Made by a program: the position numbers and the translations under genes. DNA of 43,395 nucleotides from an uncultured bacterium. Lineage in GTDB: Bacteria > Verrucomicrobiota > Kiritimatiellia > RFP12 > UBA1067. Positions 16,909 through 25,539 of the stretch are shown piece after piece (the first letter of the stretch is position 1; every line of letters begins with the position of its first letter). Below the pieces are notes generated by a model. The model saw nothing but the letters and a program-made list of their open reading frames with translations, ran no database searches and was not told where the DNA came from. The stretch lies in contig CADCCW010000018.1 of NCBI GenBank assembly GCA_902800055.1, positions 1-43,395 of the forward strand, written 5' to 3'.

Positions 16909-17708
16909 TCGAGCTCCATTTTCCTCGCTTCGGCCACTAAGGCCTGCGAATGGGGGTGTTGGGGACGGCGAAAGAACTCCCGGACGTCCGCGGCCGTCTC
17001 GATGACGCGTCCGTCCTTCATTACCGCAAGCTTCGTGGCCATCTCCGAGACCACCCCGAGGTCGTGGGTGATCATGAGGAGCGCGCCCTTCTCGCCGACG
17101 AGCCCGCGCATCAGCGCGAGGATCTGCTTCTGCACGGTCACGTCCAGCGCCGTCGTCGGCTCGTCCGCCACCAGCAGGTCCGGCCCCAGCATCATCGCCA
17201 TCGCGATCATCACCCGCTGCTGCTGGCCGCCTGAAAGCTCATGTGGATACGCGCGCGCGACGCGCGCGGGGTCGTCCACGCCCACCTTGCCGAGCCACTC
17301 GACCGCGAACTCGCGCGCGGACGCCTTCGCCATCCGCTCGTGGAGAAAGACGGTCTCGACCAGCTGGTCGGCGATGCGGTGGAGCGGCGAGAGCGAGCCC
17401 ATTGGATCCTGGAAGATGACGCCGACGCGGCGGCCGCGGAGCTCGCGCAGGCGCGCGACGTCCATCGCGAGGACGTCCTCGCCGTCGAAGAGGATCCGCC
17501 CCTTCGGCCAGAACGCGGGCGGGCTCGGCAGCAGTCTCGCGACGCTCATCGCGACCGAGCTCTTGCCGGAGCCGGACTCGCCGACCACGCAGAGCGACTC
17601 GCCGCGGTCGAGCGACAGCGTCACGCCCTCGGCCGCCGTGGTCACGCGCCCGTCGTCCGAGCGGTAGGCGACCGTCAGGTCCTCGATCTCGAGCAGCGCG
17701 CGGCTCAT
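16905..17708 (-). CDS. Oligopeptide/dipeptide-type ABC transporter ATP-binding protein (OppD/DppD family)
   Basis: 267 residues. Walker A is GESGSGKSS, the Q-loop FQDPMGSLSPLHRI, the signature LSGGQQQRVMIA and Walker B LLVADEPTTALD, followed by the switch His in ITHDLG. The FQDP.xxSLxP Q-loop and DEPTTALDVT are characteristic of peptide and nickel importers. The usual C-terminal oligopeptide extension with its Cys cluster is short or missing. No permease or binding protein is encoded nearby, so it is an orphan subunit inside a housekeeping operon. It overlaps nfo by 4 nt. Confidence 0.85.
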   Translation of the reverse strand: MSRALLEIEDLTVAYRSDDGRVTTAAEGVTLSLDRGESLCVVGESGSGKSSVAMSVARLLPSPPAFWPKGRILFDGEDVLAMDVARLRELRGRRVGVIFQDPMGSLSPLHRIADQLVETVFLHERMAKASAREFAVEWLGKVGVDDPARVARAYPHELSGGQQQRVMIAMAMMLGPDLLVADEPTTALDVTVQKQILALMRGLVGEKGALLMITHDLGVVSEMATKLAVMKDGRVIETAADVREFFRRPQHPHSQALVAEARKMELE

Positions 17709-18577
17709 GCCGTCCGCAGCCCCTTCATGAGCGCGATCTCGTCCCGGTACCCCTGCAGGTCGCAGGGCGTCTCGAGGTAGAGCGGCAGGCGCGAGAGCGC
17801 AGGATGGTTGACGATCCGCCGGAACGCCTCGAGCCCGATGCGGCCCTTGCCGATCTTCTCGTGGCGGTCCTTGTGGGCGCCGAGCACGTTCATGGAGTCG
17901 TTGACGTGGACTGCCTTCAGCCGCTTAAGGCCCACCACGCGGTCGAACTCGGCGACGACGCCGTCGAGGTCGCCGACGATGTCGTAGCCGCCGTCCCAGA
18001 CATGGCAGGTGTCGAGGCAGACGCCGAGAAGTGTTTGTGCGCCGGTCCCGAGCTTGGACTCGGTCGCGTCGATGAGCGCGCGGATCTCCTCGAAGTTCCG
18101 GCCGAGTTCGCTGCCCTTGCCTGACATGGTCTCGAAGAGGATGGACGTGGACGGGAACTTGCCGCCGTGCGCCTCGCGCCAGGAAAGGAGAATGCGCGCA
18201 AGCATCGAGGAGACGAGCTCGATCCCCGCCTCCGCGCCCTGGCCGACGTGGCTCCCGGGATGGAAGTTGTACATCGCGCCCGGGGTGAGCTCAAGCCGCT
18301 TCAGGTCGTCCGCCATCGTCGCCTCGGCGAACTCGCGCACGCGCTCCTCGGCGCCTGCCGCGTTGAGCGTGTAGGGGGCGTGGGCGAGGATGGGACCGAT
18401 CTCGTGCTCGCGCGCGTAGGCGATGAACGCCTCCACGTCGGCTGGGTCGACCGGCTTCGCCGCGCCGCCGCGCGGGTTGCGGGTGAAGAACTGGAAGACG
18501 TTCGCCCCGATCGAGACGGCCGTCTGGGCCATCGCCAGATAGCCGCCGGAGGAGCTTAGGTGGCAGCCGATGAGCAT
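17705..18577 (-). CDS. nfo: Endonuclease IV (AP endonuclease)
   Basis: 290 residues, normal length. It cleaves DNA 5' of abasic sites in base-excision repair. The zinc-binding and family motifs are present: NFHPGSHVG, ETMSGKGSE, CLDTCHVWDGGYDI and HVNDSMNVLGAHKDRHEKIGKG, which supply the three-metal centre of the TIM-barrel fold. The start MLIGCHLS fits the conserved first strand. It lies between yebC (49-nt gap) and the ABC ATPase (4-nt overlap). Confidence 0.93.
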   Translation of the reverse strand: MLIGCHLSSSGGYLAMAQTAVSIGANVFQFFTRNPRGGAAKPVDPADVEAFIAYAREHEIGPILAHAPYTLNAAGAEERVREFAEATMADDLKRLELTPGAMYNFHPGSHVGQGAEAGIELVSSMLARILLSWREAHGGKFPSTSILFETMSGKGSELGRNFEEIRALIDATESKLGTGAQTLLGVCLDTCHVWDGGYDIVGDLDGVVAEFDRVVGLKRLKAVHVNDSMNVLGAHKDRHEKIGKGRIGLEAFRRIVNHPALSRLPLYLETPCDLQGYRDEIALMKGLRTA

Positions 18578-18626
18578 GGCCGGAGAAGAGGCGAGCCGAT
18601 CGGGGACTGCGGGGACGGGCTGGCGC

Positions 18627-19391
18627 TCAGCCTTCGGCTTCGAGCGCGGCGTCGACCTCGTCGGTCGTCTCCATGTTGGTGTAGACGTCCTGCGTGTCCT
18701 CGAGGTCCTCGAGCATCTCGACGAACTTGTTGATCGCCTTGGCGGTCGCCACGTCCGAGACGGGGTTGGTCATGTTCGGCACCAGCCCGACGCTGGAGTT
18801 CTCCTCGTCGATCGCGATGCCGGCGGCCTTGATCGCGTCGGAGACGGCGATGAAGTCGTTCGGCTGCGTCTTGACGGTGAAGCCGCCGTCCTCGACCAGC
18901 ACGTCCTCGGCGCCGGCGTCGAGCGCGACCTCCATCACCTTGTCCTCGGTGAGGCCGTCGGCCGCGGGGATCATCACCTGGCCGAGCTTGTCGAAGAGGC
19001 GCGAGGCGCTGCCCGGCTTCGCAAGCTCGATGCCGTTCTTCTTGAAGACGCTGCCGACCTCGGCCGCCGCGCGGTTCTTGTTGTCGGTCAGCACGCGCAC
19101 CACCACGGCGGTGCCGTTCTTGATGCCCTCGTACTGACAGTCCACCATTTCGGCGGACTCGAGCTCGCCGGTGCCCTTTTTGATCGCGCGCTCGATGTTG
19201 TCGTTCGGCATCTGCGCCGCCTTCGCCTTGGCGATCAGCGTGCGGAGCGTCGGGTTGTTGTCCGGGTTGCCACCCTTCGCCTTGACGACGATGGTGATTT
19301 CCTTGCCGAGCTTCGAGAAGATCTTGCCCTTCTTGGCGTCCGCGGCGCCCTTGGCGCGCTTGATTGTTGCCCAGTGGCTGTGACCTGACAT
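18627..19391 (-). CDS. yebC: YebC/PmpR-family protein (TACO1-like)
   Basis: 254 residues beginning MSGHSHWATIKRAKGAADAKK, the near-invariant start of the family (usually MSGHSKWANIKHRK). The central signature YEGIKNGTAVVVRVLTDNKNR and the acidic C-terminus fit the three-domain fold. Members act as DNA-binding regulators or as translation factors that help ribosomes through proline-rich stretches. The location directly after infA and before nfo suits the translation role, which is inference. Confidence 0.9.
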   Translation of the reverse strand: MSGHSHWATIKRAKGAADAKKGKIFSKLGKEITIVVKAKGGNPDNNPTLRTLIAKAKAAQMPNDNIERAIKKGTGELESAEMVDCQYEGIKNGTAVVVRVLTDNKNRAAAEVGSVFKKNGIELAKPGSASRLFDKLGQVMIPAADGLTEDKVMEVALDAGAEDVLVEDGGFTVKTQPNDFIAVSDAIKAAGIAIDEENSSVGLVPNMTNPVSDVATAKAINKFVEMLEDLEDTQDVYTNMETTDEVDAALEAEG

Positions 19392-19415
19392 GTTTGTTTT
19401 CTCCTTGACTTGTTA

Positions 19416-19667
19416 TTAATGGTTGGAAACTGCTTCGGCGCCGACCTTGTGGCGGTAGGTGATGCGGCCCTTGCCGAGGTCGTAGGGCGAGATCTCGACG
19501 GTGACGGTGTCGCCGATCGCGATCTTGATGAAGAACTTCCTCATCTTGCCCGAGATGTGCGCGAGGACCTCGTGTCCGTTCTCGAGCCGCACCTTGTACA
19601 TAGTGGCAGGCAACACCTTGGTGACGGTGCCCGTCACCTCTATCGCCTGGTCTTCTTCTTTCGCCAT
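19416..19667 (-). CDS. infA: Translation initiation factor IF-1
   Basis: 83 residues forming one S1-type OB fold: [15 protein letters not shown], then [16 protein letters not shown] and [14 protein letters not shown]. These are the conserved 30S A-site binding surfaces. It is about 10 residues longer than E. coli IF-1, with an extended tail ([11 protein letters not shown]). It is the first gene of a six-gene operon (infA-yebC-nfo-ABC-ktrA-murA) behind a consensus-like promoter. Confidence 0.95.
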   Translation of the reverse strand: MAKEEDQAIEVTGTVTKVLPATMYKVRLENGHEVLAHISGKMRKFFIKIAIGDTVTVEISPYDLGKGRITYRHKVGAEAVSNH

Positions 19668-19706
19668 GCTGTTAGTCTGTTCCTTTTTATACGAAAAAAC
19701 TTGCGT

Positions 19707-19735
19707 ATTGTATCAAAATCCGCTCTATGCGTCAA
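19707..19735 (-). promoter_or_regulatory. infA promoter, TTGACG-N17-TACAAT
   Basis: On the minus strand TTGACG (19735-19730) and TACAAT (19712-19707) are spaced by 17 nt, with TG just upstream of the -10. The predicted leader is about 33 nt and contains AAGGAA. It stands back to back with the glnN promoter on the other strand. Confidence 0.85.
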
Positions 19736-19753
19736 ACGGGGGTCCAGCGAATA

Positions 19754-19762
19754 TGGTATAAT
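19754..19762 (+). promoter_or_regulatory. glnN extended -10 promoter
   Basis: TGGTATAAT lies on the plus strand, with its last base 11 nt before the glnN ATG (19774). There is no ribosome site in between and no good -35. The mRNA is predicted to start within about 5 nt of the ATG. Confidence 0.65.
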
Positions 19763-19773
19763 ACGCGCCCGTT

Positions 19774-21849
19774 ATGAAGGACCCGATCCTAGAAAGCTAC
19801 GGCTCCGACGTCTTCTCCGAGAAGGCGATCCGCCGCCATCTGCCCAAGCCGGTCGCGGCGAAGCTCCTCGCCACGATGCGCAAGTCCACCCCGCTCGACC
19901 CCACCATCGCCGACGCCGTCGCCGAGGGCATGAAGAACTGGGCACTCGAAAAGGGCGCGACCCACTTCACCCACTGGTTCCAGCCGCTCACCGGCGGCAC
20001 CGCCGAGAAGCACGACGCCTTCCTCGAGCCGTGCGGTCCCGCCCAGGCCGTCCAGCGCTTCTCCGGCAAGAACCTCATCGGCGGCGAGGCCGACGCGTCG
20101 TCATTCCCCTCCGGCGGACTGAGGTCCACCTTCGAGGCCCGCGGCTACACCGCCTGGGACCCAACCTCGCCCGCCTTCATCAAGCGCCACGAGAACGGCG
20201 CCACCCTGTGCATCCCCACCGCCTTCTGCTCCTTCACCGGCGAGACGCTGGACATGAAGACCCCGCTCCTGAGGTCCATCCAGGCCGTCTCCCGCGCCAC
20301 CGAGCGCCTGATGCGCATGTTCGGACAGAAGCGCGCCCACGTCGAGGTGACGCTCGGCGCCGAGCAGGAGTACTTCCTCGTCGACCGCCGCCACTACCTC
20401 CGGCGCCCCGACCTGCTCCAGACCGGCCGCACCGTCTTCGGCGCCGCGCCCGCCAAGCACCAGCAGCTCGAGGACCACTACTTCGGCGCCATCAAGCCGC
20501 GCGTCCTCAAGTTCATGACCGAGGTCGAGCGGAGGCTCTGGCAGCTCGGCATCCCGGCCAAGACCCGCCACAACGAGGTCGCCCCCGCCCAGTTCGAGCT
20601 CGCGCCGATGTTCGAGGACCTCAACCTCGCCGTCGACCACAACATGATGATCATGGAGGTGCTCAGACAGACCGCCGAGGCGAACGACCTCGTCTGCCTC
20701 CTCCACGAAAAGCCGTTCGAGGGCGTCAACGGCTCGGGCAAGCACTGCAACTGGTCCATCGCCTACGGCGGGCGCAACCTCCTCACCCCAGGCGCCAACC
20801 CGCGCGAGAACGCCATCTTCCTCACCGTCCTGATGGCGATCATCCGCGCCATCGAAATGCACGCCGACATCCTGCGCATGACCACCGCCGGCGCCGGCAA
20901 CGACCACCGCCTCGGCGCCAACGAGGCGCCGCCCGCGATCATCTCCGTGTTCCTCGGCGACGAGCTCAACGACGTGCTGCGCCAGATCGAGTCCGGCCGC
21001 CGCGGCAGCGACTCCTCGCGCCGCGGCCAGAAGCTGCGCGTCGGCGTCGACACCCTGCCGCCGCTCCCCAAGGACACCACCGACCGCAACCGCACCTCGC
21101 CCTTCGCCTTCACCGGCAACAAGTTCGAGTTCCGCGCCCCCGGCTCCTCCCAGAACTGCGCCCAGAGCCAGATGGTGCTCAACACCATCGTCGCCGAGTC
21201 GATCGACGCCATCTGCGACCGCCTCGACACCATGAAGGGCCCCTTCAACGAAAAGCTCCAGCGCCTGCTGCAGTACGAGGTCAAGGCCCACAAGCGCGTC
21301 ATCTTCTCCGGCGACGGCTACTCCGAGGAATGGCCGCGCGAGGCCGCCAGGCGCGGTCTCCCCAACCTCCGCGACACCCCCGCCGCGCTCGCGCCGCTCA
21401 AGGAACGCCGCAACGTCGAGCTCTTCGAACGCTACGGCGTCCTCTCCCGGAGCGAAATGCTCAGCCGCTGGGAGATCGGCATGGACGACTACCGCCGGCG
21501 CATCCGCATCGAGGCCGGCATCGCGCTCGAGATCGCGCGCTCGATGGTGCGGCCGGTGGTGGCGGACGAGTTCTCGCGCCTCGCCAACGCGCTCGGACAG
21601 GCGAAGTCCGACGGACTCAAGGTCGGCATCCGCGGCCTCACCGCGCTCTCGTCCAAGCTCGGCGCCGGACTCGACGACCTGCACGTGAAGTGCGACCGTC
21701 TCGAGCGCACCATCACCCGAGACGAACGCCCCGAAAAGCAGCTCGCGGCGATGGACGACCTCCGGAAGACCGTCGACCGCCTCGAAGGACTGGTCGACGA
21801 CTCGCGCTGGCCGCTGCCCAAGTACCGCGAGATGCTTTTCGTCTACTGA
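19774..21849 (+). CDS. glnN: Glutamine synthetase type III
   Basis: Makes glutamine from glutamate, ammonia and ATP. 691 residues, the size of GSIII subunits. Class motifs are HFTHWFQPLTGGTAEKHD, LGAEQEYFLVD, RHNEVAPAQFELAP, KPFEGVNGSGKHCNWS and TGNKFEFRAPGSSQ. Together they give the metal-, glutamate- and ATP-binding residues of the family. No N-terminal extension is missing. It appears to be transcribed as a nearly leaderless single gene, diverging from infA; no PII or ammonium transporter gene is adjacent. GSIII is common in Bacteroidetes, Verrucomicrobia and cyanobacteria. Confidence 0.95.
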   Translation: MKDPILESYGSDVFSEKAIRRHLPKPVAAKLLATMRKSTPLDPTIADAVAEGMKNWALEKGATHFTHWFQPLTGGTAEKHDAFLEPCGPAQAVQRFSGKNLIGGEADASSFPSGGLRSTFEARGYTAWDPTSPAFIKRHENGATLCIPTAFCSFTGETLDMKTPLLRSIQAVSRATERLMRMFGQKRAHVEVTLGAEQEYFLVDRRHYLRRPDLLQTGRTVFGAAPAKHQQLEDHYFGAIKPRVLKFMTEVERRLWQLGIPAKTRHNEVAPAQFELAPMFEDLNLAVDHNMMIMEVLRQTAEANDLVCLLHEKPFEGVNGSGKHCNWSIAYGGRNLLTPGANPRENAIFLTVLMAIIRAIEMHADILRMTTAGAGNDHRLGANEAPPAIISVFLGDELNDVLRQIESGRRGSDSSRRGQKLRVGVDTLPPLPKDTTDRNRTSPFAFTGNKFEFRAPGSSQNCAQSQMVLNTIVAESIDAICDRLDTMKGPFNEKLQRLLQYEVKAHKRVIFSGDGYSEEWPREAARRGLPNLRDTPAALAPLKERRNVELFERYGVLSRSEMLSRWEIGMDDYRRRIRIEAGIALEIARSMVRPVVADEFSRLANALGQAKSDGLKVGIRGLTALSSKLGAGLDDLHVKCDRLERTITRDERPEKQLAAMDDLRKTVDRLEGLVDDSRWPLPKYREMLFVY

Positions 21850-21858
21850 GCTGGAAGA

Positions 21859-22197
21859 CTACCAGCGGGTCTCGCGGCGCGGGCCGCGGTCGCCGTAGCC
21901 GCCGCGCCCGCCGTAGCCGCCGCGGCCGCCGCCGAAACCGCCGCGCTCTTCGCGGGGCTTGGGCTGCGACTCGTTGACGCGCACGGTGCGCCCGTCGAGC
22001 TCGTGTCCGTTCAGCGCGTCAATCGCAGCCTGCGCCTGAGCGGCGTCGGGCATCGTGACGAAGCCGAATCCCTTGCTGCGACCGGTCATGCGATCGGTGA
22101 CAACGCGAACGGCGGTAACTTCGCCAAACTGCGCGAACGCCGCCTTCAGACCATCGTCGGTCGTCGCGTACGCGAGGTTACCAACATAGATTTCCAT
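21859..22197 (-). CDS. Glycine-rich RRM RNA-binding protein
   Basis: 112 residues from the ATG at 22197 (AAGGAA ribosome site). One RNA recognition motif: RNP2 is IYVGNLAY (residues 3-10) and RNP1 is KGFGFVTM (about 43-50), followed by ALNGHELDGRTVRVNE. The tail is GGFGGGRGGYGGRGGYGDRG, a low-complexity RGG/GY segment. Such cold-inducible, RBP-like proteins bind single-stranded RNA and are typical of cyanobacteria, PVC and other bacteria. It is monocistronic behind a consensus-like promoter, which suggests high expression. Confidence 0.92.
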   Translation of the reverse strand: MEIYVGNLAYATTDDGLKAAFAQFGEVTAVRVVTDRMTGRSKGFGFVTMPDAAQAQAAIDALNGHELDGRTVRVNESQPKPREERGGFGGGRGGYGGRGGYGDRGPRRETRW

Positions 22198-22266
22198 CTG
22201 ATCTTTTTCCTTCTTTGTTTTGTTCATCCGCCGCGAAGGCACCCGCCTTCTCCGCCGGATGTGCAG

Positions 22267-22296
22267 ATTGTATCAATTTTCCATACCGTCCGTCAA
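22267..22296 (-). promoter_or_regulatory. RRM protein promoter, TTGACG-N18-TACAAT
   Basis: On the minus strand TTGACG (22296-22291) and TACAAT (22272-22267) are 18 nt apart, with TG before the -10. The leader to the ATG is about 60 nt. The arrangement is nearly the same as at infA and at 14898. Confidence 0.8.
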
Positions 22297-22325
22297 TAGG
22301 CGAAGTTGGGATTTTTCTGCTTTCA

Positions 22326-22370
22326 CTGGTTGCTGGTTGCTGGCTGCTGGTTGCTGGCTGCCGGCTGCTG
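22326..22370. repeat. Heptanucleotide tandem repeat (CTGGYTG)
   Basis: Six consecutive 7-nt units run CTGGTTG, CTGGTTG, CTGGCTG, CTGGTTG, CTGGCTG, CCGGCTG, with a partial seventh. They lie just after the stop of the response regulator gene and before the promoter of the RRM gene. Such heptamers are prone to slippage; no function is evident here. Confidence 0.9.
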
Positions 22371-22381
22371 ATGCACTTTCG

Positions 22382-22999
22382 TCATCTGCGGGCGATGAAG
22401 CCGCGGCGGACTGCGAGGTCGACCGCCTCGGTGCGGTCTGTGGCGCCGAGCTTGAAGAACACCCGCTTCAGGTGCATCTTCACGCTGTTCTCGCTGATCC
22501 CGAGGCTCGCGCCGATCTCGCGGTTGTTGAGCCCGCGCGCGGCGCAGTCGATCACCTCCGTCTCGCGCGGCGAAAGCCCCTTCACGCCCCGGCGCGTCTC
22601 GTAGATGCGCCGGACGTCGTCCGACATGTACACCTCGCCCGCCATCGCCGAGCGCACCGCCGCGACGATCTCCTCCACCGGCGACTCCTTCATCACGTAG
22701 CCGAGCGCGCCCTCCTCGATCGAGCGGTAGACGTCCTCCTCGGTGTCGGAGGTCGTCAGCATCACCACCCGCGCCTTCGGGTCCGCCGCGAGGATGTCGC
22801 GGAGCGCGTCGACGCCGCTGCGGTCGGGCATGCGCACGTCCATGAGCGTCACGTCTGGCTTCGCCTCGGCGACGAACTCCGCCGCGCCCCGGCCGCCGCC
22901 GAACTCGCCGCACCACTCCAGGTCCGGCGCCGACTCGATCAGGAACTTCAGCCCCATCCTCACGACCACGTGGTCGTCCACCACCGCGACTTTAGTCAT
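22382..22999 (-). CDS. NarL/FixJ-family response regulator
   Basis: 205 residues. The receiver domain has the acidic pair DD at 8-9, phospho-acceptor Asp54 in TLMDVRMP, Thr in VVMLTTSD and Lys in VMKES. The LuxR-type HTH begins LSPRETEVIDCAARGLNNREIG and continues SENSVKMHLKRVFFKL. It would bind DNA as a dimer after phosphorylation. The start overlaps the stop of the upstream kinase (ATGA), which makes that HisKA_3 kinase the natural partner. No target promoter is identified. Confidence 0.92.
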   Translation of the reverse strand: MTKVAVVDDHVVVRMGLKFLIESAPDLEWCGEFGGGRGAAEFVAEAKPDVTLMDVRMPDRSGVDALRDILAADPKARVVMLTTSDTEEDVYRSIEEGALGYVMKESPVEEIVAAVRSAMAGEVYMSDDVRRIYETRRGVKGLSPRETEVIDCAARGLNNREIGASLGISENSVKMHLKRVFFKLGATDRTEAVDLAVRRGFIARR

Positions 23000-24393
23000 T
23001 TTTCCGTCTCCAGTTCCAGCACCGTGCGCCCGTCGCTAACGCCGATCGAGAGCTTCGCCCCCAGCCGCCGCGCGCGCGCCTTCATGCCTTCGATTCCGAA
23101 ATGCCCTTCCTCCACGCCCGGCGCATTGGCCGGGTCGAAGGGGGCGCCGTCGTTCGATATCCTTAGCCGCCAGCCGCCCTCGCCGCACTCCTCCGCCGCG
23201 ATCGCGATCTTCCGCGCGCGCCCGTGCTTGACGGCGTTGCCGACCGCCTCGCGCACAATGAGCGAGAGATCGCGCATCGCCTGCGCGTCGAGGTGCTCGG
23301 GCAGCCCGGCGAGCCGGCAGTCGATGCGGTAGACGCCCTTGCGGTTCTCTGAACGCACGTACTCGCGGATCATCTCCGAGGGCGTGAGGCGCATCATGTC
23401 GTCGTTCTTGAGTCCCCAGACGATGTCGCGCATCTCGCGCTTCGCGCGCTGCAGTATCTCCACCGCCTCCTTCCGCCGGTCGAGCTGCAGCAGCATCCCG
23501 GCGCCGACGAGGTGCTGCTCGATGGTGTCGTGGAGGTCGTCCGCCATGCGCTTGCGCTCGCCAGCGATGACCTGCGAACGGAGCCGCCGCCGCGACTGCC
23601 GGAGGATGTGCACCGCGAGGACCACCACCAAGAGCCCCAGCAGCGAAAACGCCGCGACCACCCCGATCCGCACGCGCCGGTCGCGGCGGTTGGCGAGGTA
23701 GATCAGGTCTGGCTCGATCGCCACGTCGTCAGCGCCGGAGATGTGGACCTTCACGCCCATCACCCACTTGACCCGTCCGGCCAGGGCGGACTGGTCCAGC
23801 ACCAGCTCGGCGACGCCCACGACGCGCACGATCGGCCGCGTCGCGGCGCAGTCGGAGAGGAAGGACGGCACCTTGCGCACCACCACCGTCACCGGCATGT
23901 CCCCGACGTCCATCGCGAAGCCGGACTCCGTCAGCCCCACCGCGCGACCGCGCACCTCGACGCGCCGCCAGTTGACGTCGCGCGCTCGCTCGGCGCGCGT
24001 CGCCGCCACGAAGACGAGGTCGTCGGCGCTGGCCGGCCGCGGCGCGGGCAGCGGCGCCGTCGAGATGCGCGTCCACTTCGACGCGGCAAAAACCACTCGA
24101 CCGCCTTCGAGCGACGGCTTGACCGCGGCAGAAACCACGTCGCCAACGCGCGGAAAAGCCGCGCCGACGAGAAACACCTTGATCGCCGAGTCGCCGTCCT
24201 GCATGAAGATGAAGTCCTGCCCGACGTGCGTAACCGTGCCGGTCACCGCGCTCTTCACCTTGACCGAACCGAGCAGCGACTGGATGGACTTCTCAATCTG
24301 CGAGCGCGCGGCCTCGGCTTCGTCGCCGAAAGAATCGCCGGCGGCGGACGCCACGAGCGGCAGGCAGGCAAGGATGGCAGCAAACAGCTTCAT
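22996..24393 (-). CDS. Sensor histidine kinase, NarX/DegS type (HisKA_3) with OB-like sensor repeats
   Basis: 465 residues from the ATG at 24393. Signal peptide about 1-17. The periplasmic part (about 45-235) looks like two tandem OB-like beta domains (VTGTVTHVGQDFIFMQDGDSA; VEVRGRAVGLTESGFAMDVGD). A transmembrane segment spans about 243-263. The HisKA_3 domain has the phospho-acceptor His288 in ADDLHDTIEQHL. The ATPase domain has VREAVGNAVKHG (N box) and HFGIEGMKARA (G box). It overlaps both neighbours by 4 nt, giving kinase-kinase-regulator translational coupling. Confidence 0.88.
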   Translation of the reverse strand: MKLFAAILACLPLVASAAGDSFGDEAEAARSQIEKSIQSLLGSVKVKSAVTGTVTHVGQDFIFMQDGDSAIKVFLVGAAFPRVGDVVSAAVKPSLEGGRVVFAASKWTRISTAPLPAPRPASADDLVFVAATRAERARDVNWRRVEVRGRAVGLTESGFAMDVGDMPVTVVVRKVPSFLSDCAATRPIVRVVGVAELVLDQSALAGRVKWVMGVKVHISGADDVAIEPDLIYLANRRDRRVRIGVVAAFSLLGLLVVVLAVHILRQSRRRLRSQVIAGERKRMADDLHDTIEQHLVGAGMLLQLDRRKEAVEILQRAKREMRDIVWGLKNDDMMRLTPSEMIREYVRSENRKGVYRIDCRLAGLPEHLDAQAMRDLSLIVREAVGNAVKHGRARKIAIAAEECGEGGWRLRISNDGAPFDPANAPGVEEGHFGIEGMKARARRLGAKLSIGVSDGRTVLELETEK

Positions 24394-25538
24394 TTCGGCA
24401 GCTCCAGCGTGAAGACGCACCCATGCGGATCGTTGGCGGCGAGCGTCAGGTCGCCACCCATCGCGCGCGCGAACTCGCGCGCCGTGCAGAGTCCGATGCC
24501 AAAGCCGCCCTTGCCGGACTTGCGTACCGTCTTGGCGCGGTAGTATCGGTCGAACGCCCGCGCCATGTCACGCGGCGACATGCCCTGCCCCTCGTCGGCG
24601 AACTCGACCTTGACGAGACTGCCGTCGTCGTAGACGCGCACGCGCACTGGACCGTGAGGCGCGGCGTACTTGAGGTCGTTGCCGAAGAGGTTCCACATGA
24701 TCTGCACCGTCATGGTCTCGTCGGCATGAGCCTTCGCATCGCCATCGGCTTCGATGGGCACGTCCCTGCCGTCGAAGAGGTCGCGGTAGTCCTCGCGGAA
24801 AATCGCATACGCCTCGCGGCAGCACTTAAGGAGGTCGACTACATCGCACTGCGGCTTCGGTCGCCGTCCGCCGAGGCCAAGGAAATCCTTGATGTTTGCG
24901 ACCAGGCGGATCATCCGCTCGTTGAGCATCCTCGCCTCCTCGTCGTTCCGCCCGATTGAGCAGCGCATGCCGACGAGCGGCGTCGTGAGGTCGTGCGCAG
25001 TGGCGGAGAGGAAGTCGTCGCGGGAGCGCACATAGTCGACGAAGAACTTGGCGCCAAGGAAGGTCGTGCCGGCGAGAACAAGCAGAAACAGCGGGACAAA
25101 CACATAGAATGTAAGCGCGTAGTCGCGCTCCTCGATGTCCGTCCGGCGCGCATAGACGGTCTCGCCATCCTGTTCGCCGATGCCGCGCGCCCAGACGAGC
25201 CGTCCGCCGGCGCAATCCTTCCAGCCCCACATGTCACGGCGCTTGGTGCCGCCTTCGGGTTCCCAGTCCCTCCACGACATGTCGGCCGGGTAGTCGCCTG
25301 ATTCAGCCGTGCCGCGGACGATGCCGCGGCCGCGTTCCCAGACAAAGTCGGCGGAAGCGGGATCTTCGCGCATCGCCTTTGCCTCGCGCTCCAGCTCTGA
25401 GCGAACGCGCACCTGCTCGTCGCGGACGATCACCGGAACGTCGTTGAGGAGGAACCGCACTCCGAGCACCGCCACCAGCACCGTTGGCAGGCTCAGCGCC
25501 ACCACGCTCCGCAGCAGTCTCCAGTTGCCGTCCTTCAT
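24390..25538 (-). CDS. Membrane sensor histidine kinase, classical HisKA type
   Basis: 382 residues. Two transmembrane segments (about 12-32 and 142-165) enclose a ~110-residue periplasmic sensor. The dimerisation domain has the phospho-acceptor His182 in TAHDLTTPL. The ATPase domain shows WNLFGNDLKYA (N box), FADEGQGMS (G1) and GFGIGL (G2). This class normally pairs with an OmpR- or NtrC-type regulator, but the only regulator in the operon is LuxR-type and sits behind a second kinase. It may act on that second kinase or on a distant regulator. It begins 1 nt after the ELM1-family gene. Confidence 0.85.
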   Translation of the reverse strand: MKDGNWRLLRSVVALSLPTVLVAVLGVRFLLNDVPVIVRDEQVRVRSELEREAKAMREDPASADFVWERGRGIVRGTAESGDYPADMSWRDWEPEGGTKRRDMWGWKDCAGGRLVWARGIGEQDGETVYARRTDIEERDYALTFYVFVPLFLLVLAGTTFLGAKFFVDYVRSRDDFLSATAHDLTTPLVGMRCSIGRNDEEARMLNERMIRLVANIKDFLGLGGRRPKPQCDVVDLLKCCREAYAIFREDYRDLFDGRDVPIEADGDAKAHADETMTVQIMWNLFGNDLKYAAPHGPVRVRVYDDGSLVKVEFADEGQGMSPRDMARAFDRYYRAKTVRKSGKGGFGIGLCTAREFARAMGGDLTLAANDPHGCVFTLELPK

Positions 25539-25539
25539 C

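Noticed and set aside
20101..21684. 527-codon minus-strand frame opposite glnN
   Set aside because: The high-GC shadow of a well-conserved glutamine synthetase; its composition is low-complexity and no motif is recognisable.
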